From NCBI GenBank assembly GCA_016709145.1, contig JADJEK010000001.1, forward strand, positions 124,001 through 188,000: 64,000 bases of DNA. The letters run 5' to 3'. The number at the start of each line of letters is the position of its first letter. The stretch's first letter is position 1. Shown one piece after another: positions 44,137 through 54,447 of the stretch. This DNA comes from Planctomycetota bacterium. Lineage in GTDB: Bacteria > Planctomycetota > B15-G4 > JADJEK01. The notes below the pieces were generated by a model, which saw nothing but the letters and a program-made list of their open reading frames with translations, ran no database searches and was not told the DNA's origin. A program made the translations under genes and the position numbers.

Positions 44137-45090
44137 ATGCCCCGCGACCTCCTCGAATACCACGCGCTCGAAGACGGCGAACTCAATCGGCTCTGGTACG
44201 AGGAGCAGGACCCGCGCGCCCGCGACGCCTTCCAGTTGCGCTGGTGGCTCGGCGGCGACCCGATCGGCGGCAAGGACCTGCTGTCGAACTACCACTCGCT
44301 GATCCTGCACCGCTGCTTCGAGGCCGGACTCTTGCTCGAGTCCCAGGCCGTCGAGGTCGTGAAGCTCGCGATCCCGCCGTTGGTCGCGAACTTCCCGGGC
44401 GACGCGATCGCGCGCTTCGAGGACGTGCTGATGCCGCACGTGACCAAGGCCATCGCGGCGGTGCGTGCGGCGACCCCGTCGATGCTCGAACCGAGCGGCG
44501 CCGAGTTCCGCGCACGCGTCGAGCAGGCGTTGGCGAGCGGCGCGGGCGGCAAGACCGTCCACGATTGGATCAACCACGGCGCCGAGGACCGCTCCGACTC
44601 CGACTGGTCCACGGCCCTGGACGCGTTGCGCGCGGCCTTGCCGGCGATCTACGGCCCTGCCGCGGCGACACAGCACCCGCTCGCGGTGACCGAAGTGCCG
44701 AAGAAGAAGGCGGTCGACGCGTCGGTCACGACGCAGCACCTCACGGCCCGACAGATCTTCAATTGGGCGCAGCGCTCCGGCGACGTCACCGCCACCGAGA
44801 AGAAGGAGATCGAGTGGTGCCGCCCGTGCCGCGAGCTGTGCCAGGGCGCGCTGCTGTTCCTGCGTGACGTGCGCAAGTCGTTCGGCGGCACGCTGCCGGA
44901 CTTGCCGCAGGTCTCGCCGCAACTCGACGCCGACTTGGCCGCGGCGTTCCAAGCCGTGGCTCCCGAAGTCCCGAAGCCCGTCGCGACCAAGTCGACCGGT
45001 GGCGGCGGCGGCGGCGGCAAGGGCATGTGGATCGTGTTCGCGCTGCTGGCCGTCGCGGTGGCTGCGGCAGCGTTCTTCATGAACCGCTGA
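44137..45090 (+). CDS. Tail-anchored protein of unknown function
   Basis: A 317-residue protein that I do not recognise. It starts MPRDLLEYHALEDGELNRLWYEEQ and is helical through residue 190. A Lys/Pro/Thr-rich hinge and a second helical part with two Cys (EWCRPCRELCQGALLFL) follow, then a Gly-rich linker (TGGGGGGGKG) and a single C-terminal membrane helix MWIVFALLAVAVAAAAFFM ending in NR. The soluble part should therefore face the cytoplasm. The SDR dehydrogenase gene starts 22 bases later, so the two may be co-transcribed. Confidence 0.7.
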   Translation: MPRDLLEYHALEDGELNRLWYEEQDPRARDAFQLRWWLGGDPIGGKDLLSNYHSLILHRCFEAGLLLESQAVEVVKLAIPPLVANFPGDAIARFEDVLMPHVTKAIAAVRAATPSMLEPSGAEFRARVEQALASGAGGKTVHDWINHGAEDRSDSDWSTALDALRAALPAIYGPAAATQHPLAVTEVPKKKAVDASVTTQHLTARQIFNWAQRSGDVTATEKKEIEWCRPCRELCQGALLFLRDVRKSFGGTLPDLPQVSPQLDADLAAAFQAVAPEVPKPVATKSTGGGGGGGKGMWIVFALLAVAVAAAAFFMNR

Positions 45091-45112
45091 GCGGCCGACG
45101 AGGACTCGCACC

Positions 45113-45892
45113 ATGAAGCGACTGCAAGACCGCGTGGCGTTCATCACCGGCGGCGGCTCGGGCATCGGCCGCGCCATCGCCGAGCGTTTCGCGACCGAGG
45201 GCGCGCGCGTCGCCATTTCGGGTCGCCGCAAGGACAAGCTCGCGGACACCGTGAAAGCGATCGAGTCCAAAGGTGGCAGCGCACGTGCCTACGAACTCGA
45301 CGTGCGCGACGTCGCCGCGATCGAGCGCGTCGTGGCGCAGGTCGTGAAGGACCACGGCGGCCTCGACGTGCTCGTCAACAACGCCGGCATCAGCGGCCCG
45401 ACGCCGGTCGAGACCGTCACGTACGAGCAGTGGCGCGACATCCTCTCGACGAACCTCGACGGTGCGTACTTCTGCGCGCGCGCCGCGCTGCGCCACATGA
45501 AAGACCACTCCGACGCGCGCGTGATCAACATCGCGACGATCGGCGCCGCCGTCCCGTTCCCGGGTTGGACTGCGTATTGCGCGTCCAAATCGGGTCTGGT
45601 CGGAGTCACACGCTGCCTCGCGATGGAGGTCGCTCCGCGCGGCATCACCGTGAACGCGATCCTGCCGGGCTGGGTCGAGAGCGACATGCAAGACGCCGGC
45701 GTGAAGCACATCGCGAACGCAATGGGGAAGAGCGTCGACGACGCGATGCCGATCATCCTGTCGCAAGTCCCCCTCGGCCGCATGAGCCAGCCCGACGAGA
45801 TCGCCGCACTCGCGGTCCACATCGCGTCGCACGAGGGCCGCGGCATGACCGGCAGTTCCACCGTGGTGTCCAACGGCGCGTTCATGAACTGA
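45113..45892 (+). CDS. Short-chain dehydrogenase/reductase (classical SDR)
   Basis: A 259-residue classical SDR. The cofactor motif TGGGSGIGRAIA lies at residues 12-23 and NNAGIS near 87-92; the catalytic Tyr155 and Lys159 are in YCASK. The residue that is usually the catalytic Ser, 13 before the Tyr, is Thr142 (NIATIGAAV), a conservative change that weakens a firm claim of activity. The closest kinds of enzyme are 3-oxoacyl-ACP reductase and glucose/sugar alcohol dehydrogenases. Its stop overlaps the next start (TGATG), so it is coupled to the tandem BMC protein. Confidence 0.88.
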   Translation: MKRLQDRVAFITGGGSGIGRAIAERFATEGARVAISGRRKDKLADTVKAIESKGGSARAYELDVRDVAAIERVVAQVVKDHGGLDVLVNNAGISGPTPVETVTYEQWRDILSTNLDGAYFCARAALRHMKDHSDARVINIATIGAAVPFPGWTAYCASKSGLVGVTRCLAMEVAPRGITVNAILPGWVESDMQDAGVKHIANAMGKSVDDAMPIILSQVPLGRMSQPDEIAALAVHIASHEGRGMTGSSTVVSNGAFMN

Positions 45893-46557
45893 TGAGTGCA
45901 CCCACCGGCCGCGACTCCCCCGCCATCGACCTGCGCACGTTCGTGTACCTCGACGTGCTGCAGCCGCAGCTCGCGTCGTTCCTCGCGACGGTGAGCCAGG
46001 GCTACTTGCCGCGCGAGCGCCAAGCGTCGTTGATCGTCGAGATCGCGCCCGGCATCGCGATCAATCGCGTCACCGACATCGCGCTGAAAGCGACCGGCGT
46101 CGTCCCCGGCATGCAGATCGTCGAGCGCGCGTTCGGCATCCTCGAACTCCACGACGACGATCAGGGCCGCGTGCGTGCCGCGGGCCAAGCGATCCTCGCG
46201 TACCTCGGCGTGACCGAGCACGACCGCGCCAAACCGCGCGTCGTCTCGAACGAAATCATCACGGGCGTCTCCGGCTACCAGACGATGCTGGTCAACCGCA
46301 TGCGCCACGGCGACATGATCCTCGACTACGAGACTCTGTGGATCCTCGAGACCCAACCCGCGGCCTATGCGCTGTTCGCGGCCAACGAGGCCGAGAAGAC
46401 CGCGAACGTGAAGCTGCTCGAAGTGAACGGCGTCGGCGCGTTTGGCCGCCTGTTCATGGGCGGCGACGAAACCTCGATCCACGAGGCCGCACGAGCGGCG
46501 ACCGCCGCGATCGAGGGCATGACCGGTCGGGCCGCGTTCGATCGTCGAACGCACTGA
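45892..46557 (+). CDS. Solitary tandem bacterial microcompartment (BMC-T-like) shell protein
   Basis: ATG 45892 overlaps the SDR stop by one base; 221 residues. Two BMC-like halves can be seen. The first, residues about 42-110, reads ASLIVEIAPGIAINRVTDIALKA, GVVPGMQIVERAFGILELHDDD, RVRAAGQAILAYLG. The second, residues about 145-212, reads LWILETQPAAYALFAANEAEKTA, VKLLEVNGVGAFGRLFMGGDE, SIHEAARAATAAIEGM. The alternation of 'aG.a', beta strand and final helix matches the PF00936 fold. BMC proteins normally build shells with many paralogues and enzymes; none of those is in this window. Possible roles are a stand-alone pore or scaffold, or a distant part of a shell encoded elsewhere. Confidence 0.68.
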   Translation: MSAPTGRDSPAIDLRTFVYLDVLQPQLASFLATVSQGYLPRERQASLIVEIAPGIAINRVTDIALKATGVVPGMQIVERAFGILELHDDDQGRVRAAGQAILAYLGVTEHDRAKPRVVSNEIITGVSGYQTMLVNRMRHGDMILDYETLWILETQPAAYALFAANEAEKTANVKLLEVNGVGAFGRLFMGGDETSIHEAARAATAAIEGMTGRAAFDRRTH

Positions 46558-46646
46558 CTCCCTCGACGCGCGCGCTGGCAGCCCCAGTGCGTGGCGCTAC
46601 AGTTGCCACCGCATTTCGGCGAACCGCGGAAACCGGAAGACCCACG

Positions 46647-47594
46647 ATGGCGAAGACGCAGAAGTACTTCCTGCCCGAGCAGTACGGCCTGTTCGAGCGA
46701 TTGAAGGTCCAGCTCTTCGACGGCAAGAGGCCGATCCCGGCCTTTCCGATCCGCGCTCAGATCCAGACGCGCACCGCGTGCAACGCCGAGTGCTCGTTCT
46801 GCCCGAACACCACCGTCGGCGACGCGCTGTCGCAAGGGACGATGGAGTGGGACCTGTTCACGAAGATCGTGGACGAGATGTGCGCCCACGACATGCAGGA
46901 GATCCACCCGTTCCTCATGAACGAGCCGCTGTGGGACAAGGATCTGCCGAAGAAGATCCGCTACATCGCCGACAAGCGCCGTCCCGGTTCGGACCTCAAG
47001 CTCAAGATCAACACCAACGCGTCGCTGCTGACCGACGACATGGCGAAGCAGTTGATCGAGTCGGGCCTCGACAAGCTCAACATCTCGTTCCACGGGATCC
47101 GTCCCGAGGTCTACGAGTTCAACATGGGCAATTTGAAGTTCGAGCCCATGGTGAAGAAGGTGCTGCGCTTCAAGGAGATGCTCGACAAGGCGAGCAAGCC
47201 GAAGCCGGCCCTCCACATCACGATGGTGAAGACGAAGGACATCGTCGCGGACAAGAAGAACATCCGCGCGTTCTGGAAATCGCACGGCATCGGCTGCAAC
47301 CTCCGTCCGCTCGGCAATCGCAACAACAAAGAAGTCGAGATGAAGGGGATCAACTGGGACGACTGGCACGCGTACACGTGGTGCCGCCGGCCGTTCACGC
47401 AGATCTACATCCTCTACAACGGCGACTGCGTGCTGTGCTGCTGCGACTGGAACCGCACGACGACCCTCGGCAACTTGCGCCACAAGTCGATCGAAGAGGT
47501 CTGGAACAGCCCGGCCTACAAGCGCGTGCGCGAGAACTTCCTGCTGAAGGAGCGCAAGGACCTGTTGTGCGGGACGTGCCTGTACACGCGCTGA
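46647..47594 (+). CDS. Radical SAM/SPASM-domain protein
   Basis: Start at ATG 46647 (MAKTQKYFLPEQYGLFERL); 315 residues. The radical SAM motif is CNAECSFC (Cys-x3-Cys-x2-Cys) near residue 51, followed by the core strands MQEIHPFLMNEPLW, LKINTNASLL and KLNISFHGIRPEVYEF. The C-terminal SPASM-type segment carries WCRRPFTQIYILYNGDCVLCCCDW and LLCGTCLYTR, which would bind one or two auxiliary [4Fe-4S] clusters. Such enzymes modify peptides or other substrates, but no precursor peptide gene is seen next to it. Confidence 0.87.
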   Translation: MAKTQKYFLPEQYGLFERLKVQLFDGKRPIPAFPIRAQIQTRTACNAECSFCPNTTVGDALSQGTMEWDLFTKIVDEMCAHDMQEIHPFLMNEPLWDKDLPKKIRYIADKRRPGSDLKLKINTNASLLTDDMAKQLIESGLDKLNISFHGIRPEVYEFNMGNLKFEPMVKKVLRFKEMLDKASKPKPALHITMVKTKDIVADKKNIRAFWKSHGIGCNLRPLGNRNNKEVEMKGINWDDWHAYTWCRRPFTQIYILYNGDCVLCCCDWNRTTTLGNLRHKSIEEVWNSPAYKRVRENFLLKERKDLLCGTCLYTR

Positions 47595-47634
47595 TTCGAG
47601 GCGCGCGCTGATTCGACGCGGCCGCGGTCGAGCG

Positions 47635-48453
47635 TCAGCCCTCGCTCGGCACGATCATGCGCAACGCCGTCGGTGGCGTGGACGTGGTGATGCAACCGAG
47701 TCGCGGTAGCGAGAACGTCATCGAGCCGTCGGACCCGCTCGATTCGCGTCCATTCCTCACGGGGACCACGAGCGGCTCGTAGAGTTCGAGCGGTCGGAAC
47801 GAGTTCGGCACGTCGCGACTGTGGACGCGATACGCGTCGCCGGTGCGCTCGCATTCGAACAGCAACGAACCGGCCTCGTGCTCGAGCACGAGATTGAACT
47901 GCGGCGGCAGCGGCCCGCGCACCGTGATCACCAGATCGTCGGCCGACGTCGCGACTTGCGCATGCGGCGATGCCTCGGTCTCGACCGCGTGGATCCACGG
48001 CGCGAGTTCGATTCCGCCCACGCTCGTCGCCGGCCGCATTTCGCGTCCCGACTGCGCGAGCCACGCGCGCGCCGCGGCCTCGTTCGCGCCGAACGATCGG
48101 CCGACCAGCCGTTCCAACGCCGCGTCGGCCGCGAGCCGCATCTCCTGCAAGTTGCGTTCGTCGAGCATCGCGACCAGATCGGGCACGACCGATTCGTCGC
48201 CATGCTCGGCGAGACCGAGCACGGCTTCTTCGCGCAAGTAGAGAGCGGGCGCCTCGTTCGCGAGTTCGCGCAGGTTCTTGACCTCGTCACCGCCGCCGAG
48301 CTTCTGCGCGATCACGACCAACGCGACGAACCCGACGGTCAGGCCGAGCGCCGGACCGCTGGTATTGCGCAATGGCGTGCGCGACGACGACGGACGAAAC
48401 CGAACGATGCGGCTCACGGGCCAAGCATCGTCATTTTCCGGCGGTGCGCTCAA
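47635..48453 (-). CDS. Membrane-anchored protein with a HEAT-like region
   Basis: A 272-residue protein with an Arg-rich N-terminus, one membrane helix (GPALGLTVGFVALVVIAQKLG, residues 33-53) and a short HEAT/PBS-like helical region (LYLREEAVLGLAEHGDESVVPDLVAMLD, MRLAADAALERLVGRSFG). The C-terminal beta-rich part has no domain I recognise. It overlaps the end of the PfkB-like gene by 23 bases, so the two are co-transcribed. Function unknown. Confidence 0.68.
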   Translation of the reverse strand: MSAPPENDDAWPVSRIVRFRPSSSRTPLRNTSGPALGLTVGFVALVVIAQKLGGGDEVKNLRELANEAPALYLREEAVLGLAEHGDESVVPDLVAMLDERNLQEMRLAADAALERLVGRSFGANEAAARAWLAQSGREMRPATSVGGIELAPWIHAVETEASPHAQVATSADDLVITVRGPLPPQFNLVLEHEAGSLLFECERTGDAYRVHSRDVPNSFRPLELYEPLVVPVRNGRESSGSDGSMTFSLPRLGCITTSTPPTALRMIVPSEG

Positions 48454-49324
48454 GTTCGACTGGGGTCATGCCGGTCGGAATCACCCGGGACAGCGACTCG
48501 GCCGCGCGCCGCGCCACCTCGGCCGGATGCGCGAGGTCGGCCGCCGCGAATGCGCCCAGCACGCCCGCGATCCAGGCGTCGCTGGCCCGGGTCGTCAGTT
48601 CGATGCGGCCTTGCGCAGTGACCAACGTCACGGCGTCGGTCGCCGTGCGGATCGCGAACAACCGCATCGACTCCGAGAACGACCGCTCGAGCGTTTGCGC
48701 CTCGGTCTCGTCGGCCGGCGACCGCGGCATCGCGCAGATCGACCGCAGCTCCTGCGCACGCAGCACGATCCCGTAGGGATACGTGTGATACCCCTGCTTC
48801 AGCGACGGCGTCGACGTCGCGATCAACGACTTCAGCCCGAGTCCCCATACGCGTCCGACGACGCGTTCGGCGTAGTCCGGCCGTTTTGCCCCGTCCAGAT
48901 CACCGACGACGACGACGAACGCGGGCGCTCGCAACAAGTCGTCGGCGAGGTCGTCCTGGAGTCGATCGATCTCGGCGAGTTCGGGCAGCCGCGACTCGGA
49001 GACCACGAGCCTTGCAGCACCGTCGGTGCTCTCGAAGCGGGTCATGCCGGCGCTGGCCGCGGGCACGACCCGGAGCCGACACGCGACGCCCTGGGGCTCG
49101 AGCCGCGCGCGGAGCGCTTTCTCCACCGCCGCCTCGCACAGCGCGAAGAACGTCACGTCCGCACCGGCCGCACGTGCGCCGAATGCGGCCGCGCAGGCGT
49201 CCTCGTCGAGTTCGAGCGATTCGCGCAGGATCCGGGCCGGCGCATCCGCGCCCGTCCCACCCCCATCGACGATCACCTTGCGCACCGCGCGAATCAGCGG
49301 CGCCGTGACGATCACGCGCGACAT
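48431..49324 (-). CDS. PfkB-family carbohydrate kinase-like protein
   Basis: A 297-residue protein with the ribokinase/1-phosphofructokinase outline. MSRVIVTAPLIRAVRKVIVDGGG and LELDEDACAAAFGARAAGADVTFFALC take the place of the usual sugar-binding segments. MTRFESTDGAARLVVSES and ELAEIDRLQDDLADDLL follow. Near the C-terminus, RASDAWIAGVLGAFAAADLA aligns with the GDxFxxG signature, here A-S-D-x-W-x-x-G, where the Asp would be the catalytic base. The Gly-Gly motif of the N-terminal signature is altered. A diverged or non-catalytic kinase is possible; substrate not evident. Confidence 0.6.
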   Translation of the reverse strand: MSRVIVTAPLIRAVRKVIVDGGGTGADAPARILRESLELDEDACAAAFGARAAGADVTFFALCEAAVEKALRARLEPQGVACRLRVVPAASAGMTRFESTDGAARLVVSESRLPELAEIDRLQDDLADDLLRAPAFVVVVGDLDGAKRPDYAERVVGRVWGLGLKSLIATSTPSLKQGYHTYPYGIVLRAQELRSICAMPRSPADETEAQTLERSFSESMRLFAIRTATDAVTLVTAQGRIELTTRASDAWIAGVLGAFAAADLAHPAEVARRAAESLSRVIPTGMTPVELERTAGK

Positions 49325-49520
49325 GAGCGATCTCCTTCGAGCCGATCGGCGGGAGTGTAGAGATCGTCCATGGATGGACGTCTGGGGCTCCCGCGAACCT
49401 GATCGAGCTTTGATCTTTTTTCCTGCTCAAGCGCAACGGCCATTGTCGATGAAGGGACTGGTCCAGCTCCATCGGCGCTGTCGCGCCGGTGCCCAACGAG
49501 CGAGAAGTCCGGAGGCTGAC

Positions 49521-49604
49521 ATGGTGCCCGCCATTGCGTTGCTCGCCTTGGCCGTCTTCGCGTTCGTGCTGCAGGCGTTCCTGCCTGCGCTCGATCCCCG
49601 CTGA
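49521..49604 (+). CDS. Possible 27-residue membrane peptide
   Basis: ATG 49521 follows a clear GGAGG five bases upstream. The peptide, MVPAIALLALAVFAFVLQAF plus LPALDPR, is one short hydrophobic helix. A hairpin with an A/C mismatch lies 20 bases after the stop. These three features support a real small gene, but codon evidence is too short to be sure. Confidence 0.42.
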   Translation: MVPAIALLALAVFAFVLQAFLPALDPR

Positions 49605-49624
49605 CGCCAGAGCCCAGCACGACT

Positions 49625-49658
49625 ACCGCCCGACCGGAGTTCGCTCCGGCCGGGCGGT
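49625..49658 (+). terminator. Hairpin after the 27-codon ORF
   Basis: ACCGCCCGACCGGAG pairs with CTCCGGCCGGGCGGT, with one mismatch and a TTCG loop. It is followed by GTCGTTCG rather than a T run, so termination is likely but not certain. Confidence 0.5.
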
Positions 49659-50056
49659 GTCGTTCGCGGACGATTCCCCGATCGTTCCGTCCGCCCCGAC
49701 TGACGGGATCCGTGCGGAGCGCGGACGTCGACGCAACGACGCGAACTGCCTCTTGCTTGGACCGTGCGCGCCACCAGACTGGTGGCCCGCTTCGCCCAGT
49801 GCCCACCGCACGCGTCACCGCGCGCGGGTTCGGGACTAGGGAGTCGCTCGAAACCGAGCACACGGGCCTGTGGCGGGCCCGTTTCAAGGTCGTGCCACGA
49901 CCCAGGGGGCTTGCCGTGTCCGAATTCGGCCTCGAACGTGAACCCGTCCGGAAGCGGACTCCAAGCGCGCTAAGCTCGCCCCCTTCGGTCCCCCCGCTCG
50001 TCGAGCCCGTCGTCGACGAGGCGACGGGTCCCGATCCTTCCTCCGCGGAATCATCC

Positions 50057-52792
<2,736 letters not shown>

Positions 52793-52822
52793 AGGACGAC
52801 GGCGACCACGCGTTCGCGTCGA

Positions 52823-53626
52823 CTACGCGTCCGGCAACCGGAACAACCGTCGCGTGTTGGCGGTCGTCGCGGCGCGGACTTCCGCTTCGTCGCGTTCGAG
52901 CGTCAGAGCGAGGATGCGCGCCGTGTCCGCGACGAACGCGGGCTCGCAGCGCTTGATCTTGCCGCGGTTCGGCTCGGGCACCAGGAACGGCGCGTCGGTC
53001 TCGACGAGCACGCGATCGAGCGGGACGACCTTCGCGGCTTCGCGCAGGCCCTGACCGTTCTTGAAGGTCAGGATGCCGCTGAACGACACGTGGAAGCCGA
53101 GGTCGACGAAGCGGCGCGCGTAGTCCGCGTTCCCGCTGAAGCAGTGGATCACGCCCGTGAGTCCGGGCTTCGACGCGATCACGTCCGCGACGTCGTCGTA
53201 CGCGCGGAACACGCCATCGCGGTCACGGATGTGCACGATGATCGGCAGGGAGTACTTCAGAGCGAGGTCGGCGTGCGCCTCGAACGCGCATCGCTGCGAG
53301 GGCGGGTCGGTCGAGTCGCGGTAGTAATCGAGTCCGGTCTCGCCGACGCCGACGAAGTCCCCGGTCGCGAGCAGCGCGTCGAGCTGCGCCAACTCGGAGT
53401 CGAAGTCGTCGGGCACGTCGTTCGGATGCGTGCCCGCGGCGGCGAACAGATTCGAGTGCGCGCGAGCGAGTTCGCGCGCGGCGAGCGCGACCGCGACGGA
53501 GGTCGCCGGGATCACGGCTTGGGCGACGCCGCATTCGCGCATGCGCGCGAGGACGGCATCGAAGTCGGACCGGAACGAATCCCAGGTGAGGTGGCAGTGC
53601 GAATCGATGAGTTCGGGAAGAGGCAT
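52823..53626 (-). CDS. TatD-family metal-dependent hydrolase
   Basis: ATG 53626 starts MPLPELIDSHCHL; 267 residues. The metal ligands are visible: HCH in DSHCHLTWDSF, Glu in GVGETGLDYYRD, His in IIVHIRDRD, His in GVIHCFSGNADYA and Asp in LVETDAPFLVPEP. Length and order are standard for TatD/YcfH proteins, 3'-5' DNA exonucleases with a TIM-barrel fold. It is convergent with aceE (30 bases apart) and divergent from mobA. Confidence 0.92.
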   Translation of the reverse strand: MPLPELIDSHCHLTWDSFRSDFDAVLARMRECGVAQAVIPATSVAVALAARELARAHSNLFAAAGTHPNDVPDDFDSELAQLDALLATGDFVGVGETGLDYYRDSTDPPSQRCAFEAHADLALKYSLPIIVHIRDRDGVFRAYDDVADVIASKPGLTGVIHCFSGNADYARRFVDLGFHVSFSGILTFKNGQGLREAAKVVPLDRVLVETDAPFLVPEPNRGKIKRCEPAFVADTARILALTLERDEAEVRAATTANTRRLFRLPDA

Positions 53627-53744
53627 TGGGTCGCGAGCATATCGGGCCGAACGCAGATCCAGACATCGAGAGCCCCGCGGGCGCAGCCGACTCACCAAAC
53701 CAACGCGTGCGCCCGGTACAGTCCCGCAGCCCCTCCGCGCGCGT

Positions 53745-53791
53745 GGGGACAGAGCACATGAAGGGACTGTCCCCTCATGCGCTCTGTCCCC
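53745..53791. repeat. Palindromic repeat of the GGGGACAG...CTGTCCCC type
   Basis: A 47-base inverted repeat with arms GGGGACAGAGCACATGA and the complement of GGGGACAGAGCGCATGA, two mismatches. It lies in the gap between the divergent tatD-like and mobA genes and shares its outer arm with the element at 22.3 kb. Confidence 0.7.
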
Positions 53792-53826
53792 ATGCGCGTT
53801 GGCTCCACTCCCGGCGCCGCCCTCGC

Positions 53827-54447
53827 ATGCCCTCGATCCACCCCATCTCCGGCATCGTCCTGCTCGGTGGCGAAGGCAAGCGCATGGGCACGCGCAAGTC
53901 CGACCTCGTCCTGTCGGGCGTCCCTCTCGCGCAGCGAGCACTCGACACGCTAGGCGCCGCCTGCTCGCCGCTGGTGGTCGTTCACGCGAAAGCGCAGGAC
54001 GTCTCACGCTGGAGCGCGCACGCGACGTGCGTCGCGGACGAGCGCGAGCGCTCGGGTCCGCTGGAAGCCCTCCGGGTTGGCTTGAAGTCGCTGGAGGGTC
54101 GAGCGGAGTCCGCGTTCGTGCTCGCGGTCGACGCGCCGTTCGTGACCGCGTCGTTCGTGCGAGCGTTCGCGGAGCGCCTCGGCGACGCCGACGCGGTGAT
54201 CCCGCGCACGACCGACCGAGCGCATCCGCTGATCGCGGTGTACCGCGTCCGCGCGCACCACGTGGCGCAGTGCATCCTCGACTCGGGAACGCGTGCGATG
54301 TCCGCGCTGCTCGATGCGCTGCGCGTGCGCTTCGTCGAAGGGGAGGAGCTCGCGGCACTCGATCCGACCGGACACGCGCTGTTCAACGTCAACACGCCCG
54401 ACGACTTGCGCCGTGCGGAGGAGATCGAGCGTGGTCCTACGCGGTAA
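53827..54447 (+). CDS. mobA: Molybdenum cofactor guanylyltransferase MobA
   Basis: Start at ATG 53827 (MPSIHPISGIVLLGGEGKRMG); 206 residues. The nucleotide motif GGEGKRMGTRKSDL matches the GG-x-S-x-R-M-G-x-x-K pattern, with E-G in place of the usual small residues. VLAVDAPFVTASFV is the Asp-containing metal-binding segment, and LFNVNTPDDL the C-terminal NTP-transferase motif. MobA attaches GMP to molybdopterin to make the (bis-)MGD cofactor that the Mo enzymes at 1 and 8.5 kb need. The ABC exporter gene starts inside its last codons. Confidence 0.82.
   Translation: MPSIHPISGIVLLGGEGKRMGTRKSDLVLSGVPLAQRALDTLGAACSPLVVVHAKAQDVSRWSAHATCVADERERSGPLEALRVGLKSLEGRAESAFVLAVDAPFVTASFVRAFAERLGDADAVIPRTTDRAHPLIAVYRVRAHHVAQCILDSGTRAMSALLDALRVRFVEGEELAALDPTGHALFNVNTPDDLRRAEEIERGPTR

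Larger units (their letters stand above)
49325..50056. other. Long intergenic region upstream of aceE
   Basis: About 730 bases divide the divergent PfkB-like gene from aceE. It holds a possible 27-codon membrane peptide (49521-49604) and a hairpin (49625-49658). The last 370 bases hold no further feature that I can support. The aceE frame is open back to 49712, but I see no start with a better ribosome site than ATG 50057. Confidence 0.45.
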
